Origin: Charina bottae
Taxonomy: Eukaryota; Chordata; Lepidosauria; Squamata; Charinaidae
Length of the DNA stretch: 64,000 nucleotides
Assembly (NCBI GenBank): GCA_023362775.1
Contig: JALMGJ010000013.1
Span: 25,460,274-25,524,273, forward strand
Direction: 5' to 3'
The notes beneath the pieces were generated by a model. The model did not search any database, was not told where the DNA came from, and saw nothing but the letters and a program-made list of their open reading frames with translations. This document shows, one piece after another, positions 22,778 through 30,787 of the stretch. Position 1 is the first letter of the stretch, and every line of letters begins with the position of its first letter. The translations under genes were made by a program, and so were the position numbers.

Positions 22778-23686
22778 TTTCCAAATTCAGTGCCACGTGG
22801 CATACTGAAATTAATAAACGCCCTGGTTCTGGAATGCTTGATGCCCACCACCCTAAAGGTAAAGCTAAAGGTACCCCCCGCACATTTGTGCAGTCGTGTC
22901 CGACTCTTAGGGGCCGGTGCTCATCTCCGTTTGTTAGCCAAAGAGCCAGCGTTGTCCGAAGACACTTCCACGGTCATGTGGCCGCCATGACAAGCACAGA
23001 ACGCTGTTACCTACCCACCGAAGTGGTACCTATTCATCTACTTGCATTTGCATGCTTTCGAATTGCTAGGTTGGCAAGAGCTGGAGCTAGTGCGGGAGCT
23101 CACTCCGCACGCAGGGCTAGGGATTCGAACCTCCGAACCTGCAATCTTCCGATCGACAAGCCTGGCGTCTTACCCGCTGAGCCACCACACCCCTGTGCCC
23201 ACCACCCTAGATCGCTTTCATTCTAAGTTATCATTTAAAAAAAATACAGGCAAATGGAAAGGAATCGGTAACGATTTGGGGTACTCACCGGTTGAGAAAG
23301 GTGTTTCCAAAAGGGTTGAGTTTTCGGAAGGGCTTTTTGGGGTCCACAATAAGAGCATTGCCTGGTATGATCCCCTCCGTTTCACCATGCATGACAGCAA
23401 TGAAAGAGTCTGTAGTGGGTTCAGGTCCAATGCGGCTCCCGGGGATATCTTGCTCCAGCAAGTATTTAATGAAGGTAGTTTTGCCAGTCGAGTACTGGCC
23501 CACCACCAGCACCATCGGCTTGTTGTCAAAGTCGGCATCCTCCAGAGCTGGTGAGTGAAAATCATGGAACCGATAAAACTCCTCCACTGGAAGAAGCTTC
23601 CTCTTGTAGAGGTCCTTCAGGCCCTCAGTAACGGTGCGGACCACCTCTGGAGTTTTCTTTTCATTCTTTTTCATCCAGCTGAACAT
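1601..23686 (-). CDS. EHD2: EHD2, EH-domain-containing dynamin-related ATPase (complete, 5 coding exons)
   Basis: EHD proteins are dynamin-like ATPases that oligomerise on membranes; EHD2 stabilises caveolae at the plasma membrane. Coding exons on the minus strand are 23686-23289, 18194-18097, 6891-6479, 2531-2367 and 2137-1601. All junctions are GT-AG and keep phase, giving 536 residues (human EHD2 is 543). Visible motifs are the P-loop GQYSTGKT (about residues 63-70), the KPFRKLNPF loop (118-126), DTPG (151-154), NKAD (217-220), and a C-terminal EH domain from about 435 with EF-hand loop [12 protein letters not shown] (487-498). The start [10 protein letters not shown] and the end [12 protein letters not shown] match EHD2 rather than EHD1, 3 or 4. 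The start follows a good splice acceptor by 10 nt, so a noncoding first exon probably lies upstream. BICRA lies upstream in the same orientation, as in human. Confidence 0.96.
2367..2531 (-). CDS. EHD2: EHD2 coding exon 4 (helical domain)
   Basis: A 165-nt exon of 55 whole codons (residues 304-358), containing [19 protein letters not shown] and ending [14 protein letters not shown]. This is the conserved helical segment that follows the G domain in EHD proteins and helps build the membrane-binding tip. The acceptor is cctcccag and the donor is CAG|GTGAGG. Confidence 0.95.
3113..3158 (+). repeat. Fragment of a palindromic hAT MITE
   Basis: The phrase gaattctgggagttgaagtcc is shared with the more complete MITE copies at 4535-4664 and 15261-15389. 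Both ends are missing. Confidence 0.5.
3227..3609. mobile_element. Tigger/pogo-like MITE (copy 1)
   Basis: A 383-bp element beginning CAGGTAGTCCTCACTTAACA and ending GGACTGACTACCTG, flanked on both sides by TA. Imperfect terminal inverted repeats plus a TA target duplication fit a nonautonomous Tc1/mariner (pogo-like) element. Copies 2 and 3 in BICRA introns (49430-49704 and 50812-50954) share the termini and interior phrases such as cacgtgat. The chance reading frame across it is not a gene. Confidence 0.75.
3827..4071 (-). mobile_element. GC-rich hAT MITE, copy A (245 bp)
   Basis: Termini CAGAGCTTTCCAAA and TTTGGAAAGCCCTG form inverted repeats, flanked by a perfect 8-bp duplication GCTTAGCT at 3819-3826 and 4072-4079. 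An 8-bp duplication with CAG-type ends is the hAT signature. The interior is CpG-rich, with repeated gcgacacacc and cttccgggtttttgcgc phrases, and holds about one ~99-bp internal unit. It lies in reverse orientation to copies B and C. Confidence 0.88.
4535..4664. mobile_element. Palindromic hAT MITE (130 bp)
   Basis: Starts CAGTGTTTCTCAACC and ends with its approximate reverse complement; the whole element is close to a single palindrome around gacttcaactcccagaa. The flanking octamers (ctctaaat and gtctagcg) share only the TCTA core, so the target duplication is degraded and the copy is older than the GC-rich MITEs. Confidence 0.7.
6479..6891 (-). CDS. EHD2: EHD2 coding exon 3 (rest of G domain, NKAD)
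   Basis: A 413-nt exon encoding residues 167-303, with the G4 motif NKAD and the helical region ending in [12 protein letters not shown]. The acceptor is cttcacag|GCTACGAC and the donor is TCAGG|GTAAGT. It is more GC-rich than the surrounding intron, as expected of a conserved exon. Confidence 0.95.
7038..7372 (+). mobile_element. Sauria-type SINE, copy 1
   Basis: The element begins with a tRNA-like head, ggtggctcagcgggtaagac followed by a B-box-like ggttcgaatcc. It ends with agagtcggacatgactg and a CTTTACCTTTTA tail. A perfect 14-bp target duplication CTTCCCATTACTTC lies at 7024-7037 and 7373-7386. The 3' segment resembles the 3' end of the BovB LINE at 10266-10962, the partner expected to supply its reverse transcriptase. 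Confidence 0.9.
7524..7814. mobile_element. hAT nonautonomous element, diverged
   Basis: The right end ggttgagaaaccctg is the reverse complement of CAGGGTTTCTCAACC, and the left end cagcctctctcaacc is a mutated version. Subterminal gaggaacc and ggttcc phrases also mirror each other. No clear 8-bp duplication remains, so the copy is old. Confidence 0.6.
7826..7905 (+). repeat. CORE/MIR-like SINE fragment
   Basis: The phrase aaaccacttccaaaaatcttgcc followed by cggtcc matches the downstream third of the SINE at 54073-54310. Head and tail are missing. Confidence 0.5.
10266..10962 (+). mobile_element. BovB (RTE-clade) LINE, 5'-truncated, with open 3' part of the ORF
   Basis: A 697-bp 3' fragment of a BovB non-LTR retrotransposon. 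The frame from 10275 to 10955 is open for 226 codons and encodes the C-terminal part of the reverse-transcriptase protein, including [19 protein letters not shown] and [20 protein letters not shown] perfect 12-bp duplication AATGCTCAGTCA (10254-10265 and 10963-10974) bounds the insertion. The 5' end is truncated, so the catalytic core and endonuclease are absent and the copy cannot move itself. BovB is known to have moved horizontally between squamates and ruminants. Confidence 0.93.
12519..12549 (-). ncRNA. Hammerhead-like core in left arm
   Basis: On the minus strand this reads CTGAAGA, then a stem-loop (GCTTCT, loop TGGATA, AGGAGC), then GAAAC. That is the CUGANGA-stem II-GAAA order of a hammerhead ribozyme. 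Stems I and III and the cleavage triplet are not established, so activity is unproven. Confidence 0.45.
12923..12953 (+). ncRNA. Hammerhead-like core in right arm
   Basis: The same core, on the plus strand, as in the left arm. CTGAAGA is at 12923-12929, the stem II hairpin follows, and GAAA is at 12949-12952. The two cores face outward in opposite orientations because the arms are inverted. Confidence 0.45.
14734..15104 (+). mobile_element. GC-rich hAT MITE, copy B (371 bp)
   Basis: Starts CAGGGCTTTCCAAAGTTTTC and ends CTTTGGAAAGCTCTG, with a perfect 8-bp duplication CTCTAATG at 14726-14733 and 15105-15112. The interior holds two copies of a 100-bp unit, with the same boundary motif ggtgtgtc at 14779, 14879 and 14979. 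The many open frames across it on both strands come from its low-complexity CpG-rich repeats and are not genes. Confidence 0.9.
15261..15389. mobile_element. Palindromic hAT MITE, second copy
   Basis: Begins CAGTGTTTCTCAACCTTG, and its second half mirrors the first around gccagccatgctggctggg. The right terminus is eroded (aaggttacaaaaatt). Same family as 4535-4664. Confidence 0.7.
16128..16461 (-). mobile_element. Sauria-type SINE, copy 2
   Basis: A reverse-oriented copy of the family at 7038-7372: the A-rich/ttacc tail is on the left and the tRNA-like head, as gctgagccaccatgcccc, is on the right. A 10-bp target duplication GTACTTGTTT lies at 16118-16127 and 16462-16471. Confidence 0.9.
18097..18194 (-). 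CDS. EHD2: EHD2 coding exon 2 (switch region, DTPG)
   Basis: A 98-nt exon encoding residues 133-166, including [19 protein letters not shown]. The DTPG is the G3 motif of the dynamin-like G domain. The acceptor is ctatag|GTTTATG and the donor is CGAG|GTAAGG. Its phases (1 nt in, 1 nt out) join exactly to both neighbouring exons. Confidence 0.95.
18375..18714 (-). mobile_element. Sauria-type SINE, copy 3
   Basis: Same family and orientation as copy 2. The flanking direct repeat is about 13 bp with one mismatch (aaagattcgggta at left, aaagatttgggta at right), so this insertion is slightly older or the site has mutated since. Confidence 0.88.
19855..20505 (-). mobile_element. CORE/MIR-like SINE with internal 102-bp tandem expansion (locus 1)
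   Basis: Read on the minus strand this is a tRNA-headed SINE: a gtctaatggttaagg head, a core, and an L2-like tail ending in (AAATA)n at the left edge. Its middle carries about five copies of a 102-bp unit, with equivalent positions at 20021, 20123, 20225, 20327 and 20429. Because 102 is divisible by three, both strands stay open for more than 150 codons as a 34-residue repeat, but this is not a protein gene. A single-copy relative is at 54073-54310. Confidence 0.85.
20509..20538 (+). repeat. CT microsatellite
   Basis: An interrupted run of CT dinucleotides immediately beyond the head of the expanded SINE. Confidence 0.9.
22741..22772 (+). repeat. CA microsatellite
   Basis: An uninterrupted run of about sixteen CA dinucleotides in the EHD2 intron, likely polymorphic in length. 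Confidence 0.95.
22856..23195 (-). mobile_element. Sauria-type SINE, copy 4
   Basis: Reverse-oriented copy flanked by a perfect 14-bp duplication TGCCCACCACCCTA (22842-22855 and 23196-23209). It lies only about 100 bp from EHD2 coding exon 1, in the same orientation as EHD2 transcription. Confidence 0.9.
23289..23686 (-). CDS. EHD2: EHD2 coding exon 1 (start codon, P-loop)
   Basis: This exon encodes residues 1-132 plus two bases of codon 133. It carries the N-terminal segment, the helical stretch before the G domain, the nucleotide-binding P-loop GQYSTGKT, and the KPF/NPF loop. The donor on the minus strand reads CCG|GTGAGT. The ATG (23686-23684) sits just inside an acceptor, ttttctcag, which would make 23696 the first base of the exon with 10 nt of 5' UTR. 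Confidence 0.95.
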
Positions 23687-24744
23687 ATTGACTGCCCTGA
23701 GAAAACAGCACTCTGTCCTGTACCTTGGAAACACACTCTAATCACAGGTGAGGATACAACTAAAGAGAATAAAAGCTTTAGCAGAGAGAACCATAGACCT
23801 TAAAGAGAACTAGGTCTAGAATGTCAACAATGGGCAAGGCCCAACAATCAGATCCAGGGACTTGAATCAGCGAAAAATCTTAGCTAATAAAGAGTATCCA
23901 GTATGTTTATGGATTCTTTAATCCTCTAGGAATGCAGGATCAAATGGATCAACAGATCTCCAGTCAATGAATTTTTGGTGAGCTGGTGTAGGAGGTCCAG
24001 AACTTAGTTCAGTTGATTTCCTGGAGAGAGAATCCCTTTTGCAGAAGTTGATAGTCCTTCGGTGTTTCCTCCAGTTCTGAACTTGCTTTCTCCAAGCTTC
24101 AGGGGAAAGAAACACAGACTTCACTTTGGCACGGGATTCACGAAAATCTGAGCAGAAAGGAATCCTTCTAGGTGGGGAATCACTGGGCTTCTTCAGCCTT
24201 TGAGTAAAATACGTCACTTTATTTTCGGAAAGGCTGTGGGAAGAGGCAATCAGCCAGCACAAATGTGTTGTAGACGAGGGCAGACTGGGACACAAGGATC
24301 CACACAGCAGTGTCACTTTCAGATGGAAAATCCCTCTTGGTTGTTTGTTTGTAGAAATCCTGATTTCCCCTCCCCCCACTTCTGGGGTCCCAAAGAATAT
24401 CCGAAGAGTTCTCTTGCATGAAAAGAAGCTGGCTGTCAAGAGGCATGCAGGGAAAAGAATATATTAACATAAATTATCCAGGAAGGGAGGAGAAGGCTGG
24501 GATGGCCAAGAACTCGAGAATAAGTAATACGCAAAAAATGATGCACATTAACCCCCCCCCCCCAAGTTACAGGAATGTGGGTTTGGCAGTTAAAGGCCTC
24601 TGATGCCACCTTGTGGTTCAGAGAGGAAAAACGACTCAAAAGTAAACGTGGGTGGAAGAGGAAGTAGGATGATGGAAATCCAAATTTTGCAAAGAATTGT
24701 AGATAAAGTGGGTTTCTCTGAGCCAAGAAAACATCTCCTTGGTT

Positions 24745-25255
24745 CTCAAACATAAGTGTGCAAATGTTGAATCCTTAACAGCAATTCATTGGCGATCACT
24801 CGTAGCCGAGTAAGATTGTCTTCCAAAGGTAAAATTTTAACGGTGGATCCGTAAGTGGCTATAAAGGCCAAGTCTGGATCTGCACAACCTCCCACAATGA
24901 GGGCATAGGTTTCCGGATGGGAGACGGTCATGATGAGGGTTTGCTTGACGTGCCTTCCTCTTAGCTCGTTTCTCCCTTTCGCCCTGTACTCGTGCTTCTT
25001 CAAAGTCCGTAGCGCCTTTAATAAAGGCTGACCTCCAATTGAAATGCTCATGAGTTAGGGCTTCCCAGTTCTCAATGCTGATATTACATTTTTTTAAATT
25101 AGCTTTGAGAGTATCTTTGAATCTCTTTTGCTGTCCACCAATATTCCGTTTTCCATTCTTAAGTTGGGAGTAAAGTAGCTGCTTTGGAAGACGATGGTCA
25201 GGCATTCGAACAACATGGCCGGTCCAGCGAAGTTGATGTTGGATGATCATTGTTT
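24745..25255 (-). mobile_element. Non-LTR retrotransposon (LINE) 3' fragment with C2H2-like finger
   Basis: The minus-strand frame 25250-24837 encodes about 137 residues resembling the C-terminus of LINE reverse-transcriptase proteins (LRWTGHVVRMPDHRLPKQLL, KRFKDTLKANLKK). It ends in a C-x2-C-x12-H-x3-H zinc-finger pattern, and a short 3' UTR follows. The sequence differs from the BovB copy, so it is a second LINE family whose clade I cannot name. It is truncated at its 5' end. Confidence 0.75.
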
Positions 25256-26282
25256 CAATGCTGGTGGTTTTCGCTTCTTCCAGTACGCTAACATAATTAG
25301 AGGTCTACATTCAGAAAACAGCAGATGAAGATTGTTAAGTGTTCTCATCTGTTAATGTCCGTACATCAAGCAGATTTCATTGGCGAGATACCAACCTATC
25401 TCCAAAAACAGGTTCCAAAGATGTACTTGCAGTTCTCATGGAGTCACTGCAGGATTGCCAAATAATTGAGATAAAAACTGATGGAACAGGGATGGGGAAA
25501 GACAGGAAGAATCCAAGCAGCTACATTAAGCAACAATAAACAGCTGTTATACTGATTTCCAGAAGTTATGATGTTCAGCCCATTTAAAGTGATGGATCTT
25601 TTTTTTAAATCAAGGGAGGCTATGAGATAGAAAGAGCAAATAATTGGATGACTTTGATTCTTTTCTGCTTTAGCAAAACTAAAATTATGTATTTATTTAT
25701 AAGATTGATAATAATAAAGAACAAAGATTATTACAGCAACTTTGGGTTTTTTTGGGGTGGGGAGCCTGGATTGTGGCCTGAAACTTCTGGTGCAGTAGCA
25801 GAGTCCAGAGGAGATTAACTGATTTAGCCACTGAGTACACAAGCATGAGATTACAAGAACTCAAAGAAGCAAATTTTGACAATCTTGGCTGATGTCCCTC
25901 AGATGTGTTGGAAGCGACTGAGCAATGGAACAAGAACCAAAGACACAGGGACATGGTATTCACACAAATATCTGTCTTCTTTCAAGGCCCACGTCTTGGG
26001 GTATTGTCTTCTGTTTTTAGAGATAACAGACCTTCCTACAAGGAACAGAGTGTGCTACCGGGAAAGAGGCCTATGTAGGTTTGCGTGCAATTTGTGATAA
26101 CTACTTTTCTTTCATGTAACCCCACATGAACTCAAAGGCAACAGTGTCTGACAACAAACACTTTCTCCAAGAGGCAAATTTGCCAAATCATTTACTGAGA
26201 TCCCATTTATTTCAGTCCTTGACCTTCAGTTAGGCATATTTTTCCAGTTATGTCTTCTTGTTATGTCATTAATATGGCCCCG

Positions 26283-27128
26283 GTCACATTGGTCTAGTGT
26301 TTAAGGCAACGGGCTAGAAACCAGGAGACGGTGAGTTCTAGTCCCGCCTTAGGCATGAAAGCCGGCTGGGTGACCTTGGGCCAGTCCCTGTCTCCCAGCC
26401 CTAGGAAGGAGCCAATGGCAAACCAGGAGACTGAGAGTTCTAGTCCCACCTTAGGCATGAAAGCTGGCTGGGTGACCTTGGGCCAGTCCCTGTCTGTCAG
26501 CCCTAGGAAGGAGCCAATGGCAAACCAGGAGACTGAATGTTCTAGTCCCACCTTAGGCATGAAAGCTGGCTGGGTGACCTTGGGCCAGTCCCTGTCTCTC
26601 AGCCCTAGGAAGGAGCCAATGGCAAACCAGGAGCCTGAATGTTCTAGTCCCACCTTAGGCATGAAAGCTGGCTGGGTGACCTTGGGCCAGTCCCTGTCTG
26701 TCAGCCCTAGGAAGGAGCCAATGGCAAACCAGGAGACTGAATGTTCTAGTCCCACCTTAGGCATGAAAGCTGGCTGGGTGACCTTGGGCCAGTCCCTGTC
26801 TGTCAGCCCTAGGAAGGAGCCAATGGCAAACCAGGAGACTGAATGTTCTAGTCCCACCTTAGGCATGAAAGCTGGCTGGGTGACCTTGGGCCAGTCCCTG
26901 TCTCTCAGCCCTAGGAAGGAGCCAATGGCAAACCAGGAGCCTGAATGTTCTAGTCCCGCCTTAGGCATGAAAACCGGCTGGGGGACCTTGGGCCAGTCAC
27001 TCTCTCTCAGCCCAACTCACCTCACAGGGTTGTTGTTGTGGGGAAAATAGGAGGAAGGAGTATGAGGTATGTTCGTTATTTATAAAAATAATGAAAGGTG
27101 GGATAGAAAATATAAATAAATAAATATT
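26283..27128 (+). mobile_element. CORE/MIR-like SINE with internal 102-bp tandem expansion (locus 2)
   Basis: The head (gtctagtgtttaaggcaacgg) starts near 26290, and an L2-like tail, gaaaggtgggatagaaaatat then (AAATA)n, ends near 27125. Between them are seven copies of a 102-bp unit, with equivalent positions at 26341, 26443, 26545, 26647, 26749, 26851 and 26953. It lies in opposite orientation to locus 1. The 239- and 224-codon frames on the two strands are a by-product of the unit length. Confidence 0.88.
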
Positions 27129-27377
27129 GAAGTATATATTGCTACAAGTTTGCTCAAGTATTCTGAGACAGTGCCTCCCCAGCACTAGAGGACAAAAGGC
27201 CTCACTGGGCTAGTCACCAAAACAACAACAACAAACAAACAAACAAAAAGCACCATCAAACGAATTATCGATACCAGTGTGGCACGTGGAAGCTCTTGGC
27301 ATCCAAGATAAATCCCCTCCATCACGCGCACTGTTTAAAGGTCCAACTAAATGGTACAGCTACGTCTTGGAGCAGCC

Positions 27378-27608
27378 ATGGCTTCTTCTGGTATCGCTGT
27401 TCGTCTTATTAAGGACTCCAAGCCTACAGGAAGTCATGAAGCTTTCCCTTATCATGGTCAAGATTATCTCAGGCTGAAACCACAATGCCTCTTGAAGAAA
27501 GAGCTTTTCACTGACCCTGAATTCAAAGCACGCCCTGCTTCCATTGGTTACTATCAGCTGGCCCCTACTTCCAGGGCAATGCAGAGACTGACTCGGATGA
27601 GGCCAACG
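27378..27608 (+). pseudogene. CAPN12: CAPN12-like pseudogene exon 1 (N-terminal anchor, start of protease core)
   Basis: An open 77-codon exon from ATG MASSGIAVRL to RMRPT, followed by a sound GTGGGT donor. LFTDPEF and ASIGYYQLAP match the family phrases before the protease core. On its own it looks intact, which would mislead gene finders. Confidence 0.82.
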
Positions 27609-27772
27609 GTGGGTTATGAATCAAATATTGTTTTGACTCTGAATTACTCTTGATCAGAACCAGTTCTAAAAAGAAGAGAAAAACAGGCAGCACAGATGCG
27701 GTCTCTAGGGCATGTAGTAGCATCAGGATGATATCTTGCTTGATCAAAGAGAAGACAAAGGTCACTCTAGGA

Positions 27773-27921
27773 CAGGGCTTTCCAAAGTTTTCCCGCGGCA
27801 ACACACCAACCTCCGTTAGTGTGTCGCTGCGGGAAAACCTGGAAGTGCTGATGATGATCAGTGCTTCCAGGTTGTGCGGCGACACACTTTTGTGTGGCGA
27901 CACACAGTTTGGAAAGCTCTG
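27773..27921 (+). mobile_element. GC-rich hAT MITE, copy C (149 bp)
   Basis: Starts CAGGGCTTTCCAAAGTTTTC and ends TTTGGAAAGCTCTG, with a perfect 8-bp duplication CTCTAGGA at 27765-27772 and 27922-27929. It lacks the internal 100-bp unit seen in copies A and B. It sits in the first intron of the calpain relic. Confidence 0.9.
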
Positions 27922-28121
27922 CTCTAGGAGCTCGCTGGTTATAATAACCAAAGCTCCTTGAGGTAAGTGTGGGACACAAAGCCCTACAGCAAATACAGGG
28001 AATGGGAATAGTTTGGGGCAAATTAAATTTGGTGTTAGGTAAAAAGGGATCATATACACAACTGGAACATATTGCTATACTGCATAAATAAATAATTTTA
28101 AATTATTTTTAAAATTTGCAG

Positions 28122-28200
28122 GATATCAGCAAGCTCCGAGTGCCAAAATTTATCCATGAAGGAATGAGTCGGTTTGATATCTGCCAGGGAAAATATTTGA
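28122..28200 (+). pseudogene. CAPN12: CAPN12-like pseudogene exon 2
   Basis: Encodes VPKFIHEGMSRFDICQG between a tttgcag acceptor and a GTAAGG donor. The last three codons read KYL where calpains usually have a residue pair followed by G, and the exon is 79 nt rather than the usual 70. Confidence 0.75.
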
Positions 28201-28524
28201 GTAAGGTTTCTTTTGCTCTCTTACTTTGCAACGTCTGTGATTCATCCTTCAGTTTAACTCATTACTAAACTTGGTATTTTTGCAGTTCTACTTCAGTACT
28301 GAATTATAAATGTCATTTAAAAGTGTGACTGTTCACGGTGTCTTTTATAGCAATCTGAGAAAGCAATTTAGCAGATAAAAGTATTCCCATAATTGTATCT
28401 CTATGGCAAAAGGATTCTGCATTTTGCTTGTTAACATTCTGCATTTCAGGCTTCTGGTAAAAATTCAGGAGGAATTGTGAGCTTTTAACATCGACTTCCT
28501 TTGAACTGTGATGCTGCATGCACA

Positions 28525-28548
28525 TGCACACACATACATACACACGAC
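28525..28548 (+). repeat. CA-rich microsatellite, interrupted
   Basis: Interrupted CA/CATA dinucleotides within an intron of the calpain relic. Confidence 0.7.
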
Positions 28549-28771
28549 TCAATATCGTCATCTGTAAAATACTGACAGCACACACAGACAAAATAAATCT
28601 TAAAATATTTTACTTTCTTACATTTCTGTACCTTATTTTAAACAGTAAGTCACTTAGAGGGTTTTTTTTTTAACAGACAGACAGCTTGTATGCAAACATG
28701 TCAATAAGTGAACATGGAGCTTGTAAATTCTACCAGCAATACAGGCTTCTATTCTTCCTGAGCAGTGATAA

Positions 28772-28830
28772 TCAATATTTATTTATTTATTTACTCAATT
28801 TATATAGCTGCCCATCTCAGACCAGTGACT
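28772..28830 (-). repeat. L2/CR1-type LINE or SINE 3' tail
   Basis: Read on the minus strand this gives gagatgggcagctatataaa followed by (AAATA)n, the common squamate L2/CR1-type terminus also seen at 46080-46168, 56035-56085 and 59620-59690. Confidence 0.6.
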
Positions 28831-29158
28831 CTAATATTCTGATTATTATGGTGCACGCTTTGTTCACCCCTGCAGAATGGTCTTTTCTCCAGCCCAACCA
28901 CTAGGGCTGGGCTAATTCTGGACAGCGCAAGCCCCATAGGAAGGCACAGTTCTCCCTCTCTCAGAGGTCAAAAAATAGTTTAACTGGAGAAGTACTCTGT
29001 CTCTAACCTAGATGAGGGCCCTAACAACTAGTTGTTTGGAAATTTACTTGTTCCATTCTCTCACTGGCCGGATCTCACAAGATCTGAATACAATCCCTGG
29101 TGCAATGTATTTGCTATGTTCAGTCTCTATGCAAAAAGCAGTGCTCCCGTTCTGACGG

Positions 29159-29277
29159 GTAATTGCTGGTTCCTAGCGCAGTGGATTGCCTCACATTGCA
29201 TCCACACCACGCAAAGGGTCGCCCCTCCAGATCAAGGTTTTGAGGATGAGAATCACGCAGGCACCTTCCGTTTCCAG
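29159..29277 (+). pseudogene. CAPN12: CAPN12-like pseudogene exon 3 (catalytic Cys)
   Basis: The exon is 119 nt, the family's usual length, and has an intact GTAAGT donor. It encodes GNCWFLAQWIAS and HAGTFRFQ; the catalytic cysteine codon TGC at 29164-29166 is preserved. The base pair before the exon is GG instead of AG, so the acceptor appears lost. Confidence 0.82.
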
Positions 29278-30447
29278 GTAAGTCTAGCCAGACCATTATT
29301 TCTCAAGAGGCACCTGAGGTGGGAATCGCTTCCTCTCAGAATGCTCAGTGTTACTTCTGGGTTGCTCATGCTGACTGATGAATGGCACTTCAATCCTGTA
29401 TGAGATAGCATCTCTAATAGTGGTTTATTCTGTCATATAGAGACAGTGATGGCTTCATACATTTTTGCCCAATAGTTAGATTTATAGATTTATGTGGTGA
29501 TAGCATTTTTCACGCTATTTACATCATGGATAAAGGTAGGACTCTATGTTTCCAGCCTAAAACTGCCTTCTCTAACCTGGTTCTTCATATGGTTGGATTC
29601 ACAAAACGAACTAGGCTACATTAACATGGTGTTGGGTAGTTTTTGACCATCCTTTAGGGGGGAACCCGGTCATTGTCTTAACATGTGGTGGCATAGAGAA
29701 TAAGGAAGATGACCTTAATGGAAATATGTAGGAACCATTACCTAGGCAAAAGGGGCTGAAGTGTGAGTGTGGGCATTGATGATGTTACCTAGTTGGGTAA
29801 TGAAACATCTGCAAGCAAAAAACCAAGCTCAGAGAGCACCAAGGACTCCAAAGTAAGATTTGCAAGATTCTGTTGTCATCATAGCCCACCTCAATAAAAG
29901 TAGTTTTGGCCTTCATGTGGAATTGATTTCTTGGTTTGGTCTACACAGTGGGGCTGACAGGTATGGATCAGGCAATCATATTAAGCCAAATAGGATTTAT
30001 TTGGGCTTGGCAAGTGATGTTTTGCTAACTCAAATTTTAGCACAGGAGTAGAGAAGCTTACCCACCATCATCCAGAGTACTTCTGAAATGAGTGGGATTA
30101 AAAGTTTGGATCCTTTCTTTGGGGAAGTGAAGAGGCAGAACTTTCAGCCTTGCAGATATCTGGCACCAATTGCACCCCTTCAGAAACCTGAAACGCCTTC
30201 CCATATGGACAGTGGACAACTCATTTTTGGAGTGTAGGCCTCAATGTGTTACACAAAGCTTGGTACTGTATAGACCTTGAGTTGACTTAAGTTGCAGACT
30301 CCTTTTTTAATGTGTAGTATAAACCAAATGGAAGTATTGAACTATGCCTATTATCCTAAGCCAGCATAGTTGTAAACTAAAAGAGTGTGAGAGTCCCAGT
30401 ATCAGAATCCCAAACCAAACTCTCACAAAGAGGTTGATCTAAAGTAT

Positions 30448-30570
30448 GGCTAGGTTCACATATCACTTTGAGCCATAATGTGGTTGGTTTGATTTTGACT
30501 TAAGAGTGGTGTGTGAACCCAGATTATTATGGTATGTTTAATAAACTCTGGTTAAGCAAATGATGAGTCA
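30448..30570. repeat. Unnamed interspersed repeat fragment
   Basis: Phrases ggttcacatatcac, gtgtgtgaacccagatta and aataaactctggttaag recur, diverged, at 21475-21800 and near 29590-29620. Family unknown. Confidence 0.4.
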
Positions 30571-30787
30571 GGAACAGATATTCCACCTTTGTTAAGGCCT
30601 CTTTGACTGAACATGCCAGCATGGACATCTGCAGGAAGAGACAAGTAACCTCGTGTGTGTCATGGTGTTATCTTGCAAATGATGTGAATTATGTAATTCA
30701 TGTCACTTGCACAGTGATGTAATCACACTTGTGACATCACAGTCAATTTTTCTGATAGTCACCCGTTTGTTCCCTTTGCCTCCCCAG

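Larger units (their letters stand above)
18195..23288. other. EHD2 intron between coding exons 1 and 2
   Basis: A 5.1-kb intron. It contains SINE copies 3 (18375-18714) and 4 (22856-23195), the expanded SINE with its 102-bp array (19855-20505), a CT microsatellite (20509-20538), a G-run (21547-21560) and a CA microsatellite (22741-22772). Between 21475 and 21800 there are phrases such as ggttcacataacc and gtatgaacccagata that recur at 30448-30570, suggesting another old interspersed repeat. No exon is recognised. Confidence 0.65.
23697..27377. other. EHD2 upstream flank up to the calpain relic
   Basis: A noncoding EHD2 first exon and promoter should lie here or further right, but I cannot place them: no TATA box or CpG-rich block stands out. 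The region holds a LINE fragment (24745-25255), a C-run (24553-24563), the second SINE-derived 102-bp array (26283-27128) and an AAC-rich run near 27220-27248. Otherwise only short chance frames are visible. Confidence 0.6.

Noticed and set aside
26294..27050. 224- and 239-codon frames on opposite strands
   Set aside because: Same SINE-derived 102-bp array; open frames are a by-product of unit length.
26341..27050. Possible CRISPR-like array
   Set aside because: The units are contiguous 102-bp tandem copies with no spacers, and the genome is vertebrate.
27378..27608. Intact N-terminal calpain gene
   Set aside because: Exon 1 is open, but downstream exons carry stops, frameshifts and a lost acceptor, so it belongs to a pseudogene.
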